In this document: one piece after another, positions 20,190 to 24,869 of the stretch
How the letters are laid out: the number at the start of each line of letters is the position of its first letter
Numbering within the stretch: position 1 is the first letter of the stretch
IMG/VR virus record: IMGVR_UViG_3300022602_004801
Location: 1 to 24,869 of that record
Direction: 5' to 3' (one strand)
Source: a virus
DNA length: 24,869 bases
The notes under the pieces: generated by a model
The model's database searches: none
What the model was told of the DNA's origin: nothing
What the model saw: only the letters and a program-made list of their open reading frames with translations
Position numbers and translations under genes: made by a program

Positions 20190-21365
20190 ATGATCAGTGA
20201 AACATTCTGTGCTGCACCGTGGACTGTTCATAACATAAATGCAGATGGTAGCAACACCATCTGCTGTGTTAACCACAAGATCAAATACCAAGGCGACCGG
20301 ACAGAATGGCTGCGAAGCGACGAGATGCAAGAGGTCAAGCGTCGTATGCTCAACGGAGAATCTGTCAAAGGCTGCGGAAAATGCTACGGGCATGACGCAG
20401 ATGGTACCAAGAGCCTGCGCAGGGTATACAATGAGCGCACTGCCAATCTCATCAATATTAGACGATTACGTGATCCATTGTACAGCGAGATAGCATGGTT
20501 TGACATCAGCATCAGCAACAAATGCAATCAGAAATGCCGCATTTGCGGACCTTATAACAGCACAGCATGGTATAAAGATGCTGCGGAATTGGCTGACCTT
20601 AACTGGAGCCATACCAAGATGCCCACCCATAATGCAGACTCTAGCATACCCAGAGTAACAGAGATTATAAAATTGATGCAGAGCAGTGCCAGTCCTCTAA
20701 CCATAGAGATGAAGGGCGGTGAACCTTTGTATATTCCAGAGAACAGGCAATTGCTGAAACAGATGATTGCACTTGGTTTGCATGAACGCACAGAAGAACT
20801 GCGCATTATAACCAACGGCACGCAACAAGATGCAGAGTTGCTAAGCCTATTGCAGCAGTTTCCAACGCTCAATATAGCTCTGAGCATTGATGCCACAGGC
20901 AAGCTACACGAGTATGTTAGAGGCAGCAATCTAAGTTGGGATCAATGCCGCAGGCGATGGCACGACCTTACAAATCTCAGCAATCTAAAGACTCTGCGCG
21001 TGGCCAACACAATCTATGCATACACCATTTTTGACCTTGGCAATTTACGCACATGGATTGAGAGCGAATTCGGGCAAGGTCTGGATCATGCAGACTCACT
21101 GTTGCACGACCCGCCATATCTGCGAGCGAAGTTAGTGCCGCAGCATATGCGAGAAATAGCAGCTAGCAGGCTATCATCAGACGATGATATGCGTGATATA
21201 CTACAACAAACCATATCTGATACAGAGTTTGGAACAGAGTTTCCCATAGAAGAAGAGATAGAGTGGTTGACATTGAAATTCAAGCAATTCACGCGACGCT
21301 TGGATAGGTTACGCGGTGAGAGTTTGGTAGAGCTAGTGCCTGAACTGGCGCCGATGATGGCCTAA
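20190..21365 (+). CDS. Radical SAM protein with N-terminal twitch/SPASM-like Cys domain
   Basis: A 391-residue radical SAM enzyme with the order reversed compared with the usual SPASM layout. The N-terminus has FCAAPW (C7), NADGSNTICCVNH (C25, C26) and GCGKCYG (C62, C65), an auxiliary-cluster pattern. The radical SAM core follows with SNKCNQKCRICG (C112, C116, C119), then MKGGEPLY (the GGEP motif), ITNGTQQD and LSIDATGK. This order is seen in twitch-domain radical SAM proteins of phages and bacteria. The start at 20190 has only a weak TAGGA upstream. It lies after the glycosyltransferase-like gene, which may point to joint work on a surface or peptide substrate. Its stop overlaps the stop of the convergent coiled-coil gene. 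Confidence 0.85.
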   Translation: MISETFCAAPWTVHNINADGSNTICCVNHKIKYQGDRTEWLRSDEMQEVKRRMLNGESVKGCGKCYGHDADGTKSLRRVYNERTANLINIRRLRDPLYSEIAWFDISISNKCNQKCRICGPYNSTAWYKDAAELADLNWSHTKMPTHNADSSIPRVTEIIKLMQSSASPLTIEMKGGEPLYIPENRQLLKQMIALGLHERTEELRIITNGTQQDAELLSLLQQFPTLNIALSIDATGKLHEYVRGSNLSWDQCRRRWHDLTNLSNLKTLRVANTIYAYTIFDLGNLRTWIESEFGQGLDHADSLLHDPPYLRAKLVPQHMREIAASRLSSDDDMRDILQQTISDTEFGTEFPIEEEIEWLTLKFKQFTRRLDRLRGESLVELVPELAPMMA

Positions 21366-21700
21366 TCCAAACTGTGATTTTCCATCCATGCATCTAGGAT
21401 CTGCAATCTAGCTTGGATGTCCTTGATCTGCCGCGACACCAATATGTGTTTGGCTGCGTCTAAACGTTCGCGCAAGCTGCGCTCTACCACATCTTCAATC
21501 TTGCTGGTCATGTATTTTTCCAGACTGGCTGTGAGCTCATAGTGCTGCAGATCAGCTAACAGTTGTTCACGATGCCTCAGCATGCTCTCTAGTTTTTCGT
21601 CTGAGCTACCGTTGAGACTGGCAACCACGGAATTGAATTCTGCTTGTGCCCGTACCAAGCTTAGGTCGTCTAGCATCTCTGTCATCTGTGCAGTGTCCAT
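21362..21700 (-). CDS. Coiled-coil hypothetical protein, 112 aa
   Basis: A 112-residue, almost fully helical protein with heptad-like spacing (MTEMLDDLSLVRAQAEFNSVV, then LESMLRHREQLLADLQHYE, then IEDVVERSLRERLDAAKHI). It has no Cys, no membrane segment and no motif I recognise. The ATG at 21700 is chosen over a TTG two codons upstream because GGGAGA lies 7 nt before it. A TAAATA box stands further upstream, so it may be a late gene, for example a small structural or chaperone-like protein. Confidence 0.65.
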   Translation of the reverse strand: MDTAQMTEMLDDLSLVRAQAEFNSVVASLNGSSDEKLESMLRHREQLLADLQHYELTASLEKYMTSKIEDVVERSLRERLDAAKHILVSRQIKDIQARLQILDAWMENHSLD

Positions 21701-21713
21701 GGCCAATCTCCCG

Positions 21714-21742
21714 TTGACTGATATTTAATAGTGTGTTATGCT
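21714..21742 (+). promoter_or_regulatory. Promoter giving a leaderless transcript for GGCT-like protein 2
   Basis: TTGACT, 17 nt, TATGCT with TGT before the -10 box. The -10 box ends 6 nt before the ATG at 21749, so transcription should begin at the start codon. No Shine-Dalgarno is present. The same arrangement is seen at 11350-11384. Confidence 0.6.
21722..21727 (-). promoter_or_regulatory. TAAATA box upstream of the coiled-coil gene
   Basis: On the minus strand TTAAATATC lies 22 nt before the ATG at 21700. It matches the core of the T4 late consensus only (TAAATA), and sits inside the divergent promoter spacer. Confidence 0.3.
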
Positions 21743-21748
21743 GGTAGC

Positions 21749-22168
21749 ATGACACATTATTACTTCGCCTATGGCCGTAACACTAATTCCAAGTTCATGC
21801 TGGACCGCTGCCCACGAGCAGTGTGCCTTGGGCCGGCCTGGGTAGATGGTTATGCGTTCCGTTGGCGAGGAGTTGCTGATTTGGACATAGCACTCGATGA
21901 TTATGCTCTTGGCGTGCTCTGGGAGCTCAATGACGGTGATCTAGCAGCGTTGGATTGGTACGAAGGTTTCCCGCGCAAATACTTTAGGCAGCGAGTGATT
22001 GCCAAGACCAGCCTCAGGGAATACACCAGCTGGGCCTACATGATGGTGAACCAAGGTGAGGAATCGGCGCCCAAGGATGAGTATAAAACTACGCTGTTTG
22101 AAGGCTACACTGAAAATGCCATCAGCACTGAGCAGATGGAACTGGGTTTCAAGCGTCTCAATCTTTGA
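21749..22168 (+). CDS. Gamma-glutamylcyclotransferase (GGCT/AIG2)-like protein 2
   Basis: A 139-residue protein of the GGCT/AIG2 fold. YYFAYGRNTN (4-13) is the N-terminal loop, GVLWEL (55-60) the core strand, and LDWYEGFPRKYFRQ (68-81) carries the catalytic-type Glu E72 with the Tyr/Arg element. Like protein 1 it has NTN after the second Gly where most family members have YGSN, so the two share a phage-specific variant of the substrate loop. The start at 21749 is used because the promoter places transcription there; a GTG 18 nt upstream has no support. The stop codon abuts the stop of the LamG gene on the other strand (TGATCA). Substrate unknown. Confidence 0.8.
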   Translation: MTHYYFAYGRNTNSKFMLDRCPRAVCLGPAWVDGYAFRWRGVADLDIALDDYALGVLWELNDGDLAALDWYEGFPRKYFRQRVIAKTSLREYTSWAYMMVNQGEESAPKDEYKTTLFEGYTENAISTEQMELGFKRLNL

Positions 22169-22912
22169 TCACAGGCCGTAGCGTGAGCTAATGGCGTTAT
22201 AGTTCTGCTGTATCTCACCGCTGGTCAGCGCACGATCATAGATCAAAGCCTGTCCGATGTTGCCCTGCAGATACTCGTATTGCGCAGGCCAAGTCAGACC
22301 AACCTGAAGATTGGCATCATTGGTATCCAGACCACTGGCAGCTTGCGTACCCACCAGCTGACCATTGGCCCAAAGGCTGCGATTGTTTCCGTCCCACTGT
22401 GCTATCACGTTCACCCATTGGGTATAATCTACCAAGGTTACTACTGATGAAAAATCATTGCCCCACCAATAGTTGTCAAGACCATTGGGTGAGTTTATGG
22501 TGCGAAAAGCGTTAACGCTGCCCACGCTACCGAAGCCGTCCCCAACACATAAGATGCCGCCTGTTCCAGGCCAAGTGCCGCTGGGCCATTGCACCCAGGC
22601 ACAGAGAGTATAGGGGCTTGAGCCAGATGGGAGGTTGTTGGTTGCTGTGTTGTTGAAGTAACCGTCAGCTCCCGTGCTGAAATAACCGCCGCCGCTGCTG
22701 GTCCATGAGATGCTGCCGCTGTTCTGCATGTCCACATCGTTGCCGTTGCCGCTGAGATCATACCATGTTGTGCCAGAGCCTGGATAGCTAGATCCCAGCG
22801 CAGCGTCCAAGTACAGCTGGAGATTGGCAGTTACGATAGCAGGTCCACTGCTAGCACCACCTATGGTGATGCCACCCTGTATGGTTATGCCCTGCTCTAT
22901 GACTATGCTCAT
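22169..22912 (-). CDS. LamG / concanavalin A-like lectin domain protein
   Basis: A 247-residue protein. After a 25-residue Ile/Gly repeat start (IEQGITIQGGITIGG), a LamG-like jellyroll domain runs from about 30 to 245: LQLYLDAALGSSYPGSGTTW, WYDLSGNGNDV (a common LamG signature), SYTLCAWVQ-type strands, WVNVIAQWDGNNRSLWANGQLVGTQ, and a last LQGNIGQALIYDRALTSGEIQQNYNA element. Such domains bind carbohydrate and are found in phage tail and decoration proteins, so a role in attachment to the host surface is likely. It lies 7 nt after the Hint tail protein on the same strand, with no clear ribosome-binding site, so it is probably translated by coupling. Confidence 0.85.
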   Translation of the reverse strand: MSIVIEQGITIQGGITIGGASSGPAIVTANLQLYLDAALGSSYPGSGTTWYDLSGNGNDVDMQNSGSISWTSSGGGYFSTGADGYFNNTATNNLPSGSSPYTLCAWVQWPSGTWPGTGGILCVGDGFGSVGSVNAFRTINSPNGLDNYWWGNDFSSVVTLVDYTQWVNVIAQWDGNNRSLWANGQLVGTQAASGLDTNDANLQVGLTWPAQYEYLQGNIGQALIYDRALTSGEIQQNYNAISSRYGL

Positions 22913-22919
22913 AGCAAGG

Positions 22920-24869
22920 TCAAGCCATCACTGTAGAACGTATGTCCAGCGCTTCCAAGCGAGTTTCCACATACCAGCGTATGTAACCCGCTGTATGCTC
23001 CGCACACTGTTCCTGCAACCTCAGTCCTGCTATCCACTTGTGATCAATGCCAGAAAATTCGCTTAATGGCCTTAATTCGCGATGATCCTTGACGAACTTC
23101 ATGTCGGCTATTGGGTAGGTGTTGTTGAACCTGTTGCTGGTCAGCACACCGTCAGCATAGCAGTTGAGATGGTACTCTGTCCACAGGTTGTAGTAGGTCA
23201 CTGGCTCTGATATGACCTCTGCGCTGACCAGCACAATCTCTTCACCGCGGTCGTTGACAGTGACCGTGCCAAGTGGCGTGTCTGCCATCATGGTGTGAGT
23301 GAAGCGTCCAGCAGCCTTGTTGAATATGTGATGGTGACCAACCGTGCGCAGCGTTGTACCATCGCTGAACGTGAGCAGGTTGTATTCGTGGGCTGTTTCT
23401 GCGGCCTTGAGCCAGATTGGTGGTGCGCTTGCGGACACGCCGTTGTCAAAGTCCCAGACCTTGATATGGTCAGCATATGTTATGTCTTCAATCCGCTTGA
23501 CAGTGCCATCTGCCAGTGTGATCAGCGTGCCTGCTGGGAAGCAAACGTAACCGCTGGTGCCTGTCGCTGGTGCGCTGTATACAGTGCCGGCATTGGTGGT
23601 CACGAATGCTACTACCGTGAACGGAGTGCTCTGGTAACCAGTGGTGAAGGTCAAGATCTGCTGACCAGTTGTTGCTGTGCCTTCAACATAGGTGTCTGCT
23701 TGAGTACCACTGGTAATGATCAAGCCAGTGGAGATGATGCCAGGAGTGCTGTTGATGGTATAGCTCACGCGACCTTGGCTTGGATAGTTGTCGTTGTCTC
23801 CAAGGTTAGCATCGTCAACGTTGGCACTCTGCACGTAGGCAGCATAGTTCACTGTGCCTGAACCACCTCCACCGCCTACCAGTGCGTTGCTGCCATCGTG
23901 CCAGTTGATGGTACCACCTGGAGGCAGGGTTAGGTTACCAGTCTGATCAAAGGTCCAGCTGCCGACCGGGCCAGTGATCTGCACGAAGTTGTTGCTGTTG
24001 TACATGGTGATCAGCACATAACCCCCATCATTAGGGCTGATGCCTATCTCATCACCATACATCACGATACCAAGGTCGCCTGTGACCGCCAGCTGGCTGT
24101 TGCCGCTGAACATGCCAATACCACCCACACCGGAGCTGCGGAGCCACATGTCCTCTGTGGTCTGTATGGTCATGGCATTGCTGCTGATTATGCCTCCGTT
24201 GGCAGGCAGCGTGATATTGCCGGTGATGTCAAAGTCCCAGACATTAGTCTCACCATTGGTGCTGATCCACACGTTGCCACCTTGGCTCGCGGGTTTGAGC
24301 CACACTTCGCTGAAGCTGGATTCGTTGGTGTAGAGGTCTATGCCAGTGTCAGCAGTTGAGCCAGTGATCTGACCATAGCCACCCGTGCCTTGGTAGTCTG
24401 GCAGAGTCAGCGCGCCACCGTTGCTGGTAGCAGCAAACACTAGGTCAAAGCCGTTGCTCTGCCATACCATGTCAGCATTTACGCTGCTGGCCATGGTGCT
24501 GTTCACGAAGGTGATGTTGCCAGTGTTGGCATTGCCTGTGGGTCCTGGAGGTGTGGTCCAGGTCACAGAACCGCTGCCATTAGTTGCTAGCATCTGCCCG
24601 GCAGTGCCATCAGCAGCCGCGAAGCTGTAATTAGGGAATGCTGTGGTACCGTCGGATCCAAACTGCCACGTGTTGGTTATGTTATTAGCAGGGCCAGTTC
24701 CGATGGTGACGCTGCCGTATAGCCTGTTCAATATTATGGAGTCGGAACTGCCATTGGCTGGTAATATCAATGCTGCGGTAGCAGCGTGTGATAGATCAGC
24801 GTTCTCCACGACGATCCCACCAAGGTCATACAAGCTGTTGCCCGTGAATCTGATGTTACCGGTAACGTA
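22920..24869 (-). CDS. Tail-fibre-like protein with C-terminal Hint (intein/hedgehog-like) domain, 5' end cut by window
   Basis: At least 649 residues; the frame stays open to the right edge, so the true start lies outside. The visible N-terminal 400 residues are Gly/Asn/Thr-rich beta repeats with recurrent GNITLP or GNLTLPPGG units, as in phage tail fibre and baseplate proteins. After TSGYV comes a Hint domain of about 140 residues (about 23543 down to 23120). It has an N-terminal Cys (CFPAGTLITLADG), TVGHHHIF with the TxxH of block B, and YYNLWTEYHLNCYADGVLTSN at the end. The last block lacks the usual His-Asn and is followed by Arg rather than Cys, Ser or Thr, so splicing is unlikely and N-terminal cleavage more likely. 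A 60-70-residue helical tail follows. Confidence 0.8.
   Translation of the reverse strand, partial: YVTGNIRFTGNSLYDLGGIVVENADLSHAATAALILPANGSSDSIILNRLYGSVTIGTGPANNITNTWQFGSDGTTAFPNYSFAAADGTAGQMLATNGSGSVTWTTPPGPTGNANTGNITFVNSTMASSVNADMVWQSNGFDLVFAATSNGGALTLPDYQGTGGYGQITGSTADTGIDLYTNESSFSEVWLKPASQGGNVWISTNGETNVWDFDITGNITLPANGGIISSNAMTIQTTEDMWLRSSGVGGIGMFSGNSQLAVTGDLGIVMYGDEIGISPNDGGYVLITMYNSNNFVQITGPVGSWTFDQTGNLTLPPGGTINWHDGSNALVGGGGGSGTVNYAAYVQSANVDDANLGDNDNYPSQGRVSYTINSTPGIISTGLIITSGTQADTYVEGTATTGQQILTFTTGYQSTPFTVVAFVTTNAGTVYSAPATGTSGYVCFPAGTLITLADGTVKRIEDITYADHIKVWDFDNGVSASAPPIWLKAAETAHEYNLLTFSDGTTLRTVGHHHIFNKAAGRFTHTMMADTPLGTVTVNDRGEEIVLVSAEVISEPVTYYNLWTEYHLNCYADGVLTSNRFNNTYPIADMKFVKDHRELRPLSEFSGIDHKWIAGLRLQEQCAEHTAGYIRWYVETRLEALDIRSTVMA

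Noticed and set aside
22920-23543. Splicing intein in the tail protein
   Set aside because: The C-terminal block lacks His-Asn followed by Cys, Ser or Thr, and no conserved downstream extein is evident; a cleaving Hint domain fits better.
24831-24833. TTG as start of the tail-fibre-like gene
   Set aside because: The frame stays open in the same style to the edge of the window (IRFTGNSLYDLGG), so the gene is cut rather than started here.

Overview
The window looks like part of the genome of a large tailed phage, probably a T4-like myovirus, infecting a Gram-negative and possibly alphaproteobacterial host. The evidence is an rIIA-like GHKL protein, a tail-fibre-like protein that ends in a Hint domain, a LamG/concanavalin-fold protein, a collagen-like virion-type protein, a structural-type protein with a flagellin hook IN-like motif, many very small overlapping genes, and almost no intergenic space. 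Base composition is near 50% GC by eye. The DnaK reads most like alphaproteobacterial DnaK, which is a weak pointer to the host or to the donor of that gene. I saw no tRNA, integrase, IS element or CRISPR array.

Layout. 1-1639: a GT-A glycosyltransferase-like protein, three tiny minus-strand genes, a divergent promoter region with repeats, and a QueD-like protein whose active site looks eroded. 1698-6339: a structural-type protein, a membrane/coiled-coil protein, ClpX, and ribosomal protein bS21. 6336-8610 (minus): a collagen-like protein followed by a complete S53 (sedolisin/kumamolisin) peptidase. 8744-9909: an IbpA-type Hsp20, ClpS, a small HTH protein and a strong terminator. 9974-11322 (minus): a choloylglycine-hydrolase-like Ntn hydrolase and a gamma-glutamylcyclotransferase-like protein. 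11384-15449: a small membrane protein, a radical SAM protein split over two frames, a cyclophilin, DnaK, and a cytidylyltransferase. 15504-17111: a run of very small genes, one of which (15838-15966) encodes an ArfA-like ribosome-rescue factor. 17279-21365: rIIA-like protein, a second GT-A glycosyltransferase-like protein, and a second radical SAM protein. 21362-24869: a coiled-coil protein, a second GGCT-like protein, a LamG protein, and the Hint tail protein, which runs off the right edge.

How the genes may work together. Three themes stand out. The first is a dispersed phage proteostasis set: ClpX with a ClpP-docking-type loop, ClpS with an intact N-degron pocket, Hsp20, DnaK and a cyclophilin. 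The second is translation takeover or rescue: bS21 and an ArfA-like factor. The third is surface and small-molecule chemistry: two GT-A proteins, a cytidylyltransferase, two radical SAM proteins, two GGCT-like proteins, an Ntn hydrolase and the S53 protease. Many promoters are sigma70-like (TTGACA, 16-17 nt, TAnnnT, often with an extended TGn). A few TAAATA boxes resemble T4 late promoters. Two genes appear to be leaderless, and two leaders carry long inverted repeats that could regulate expression.
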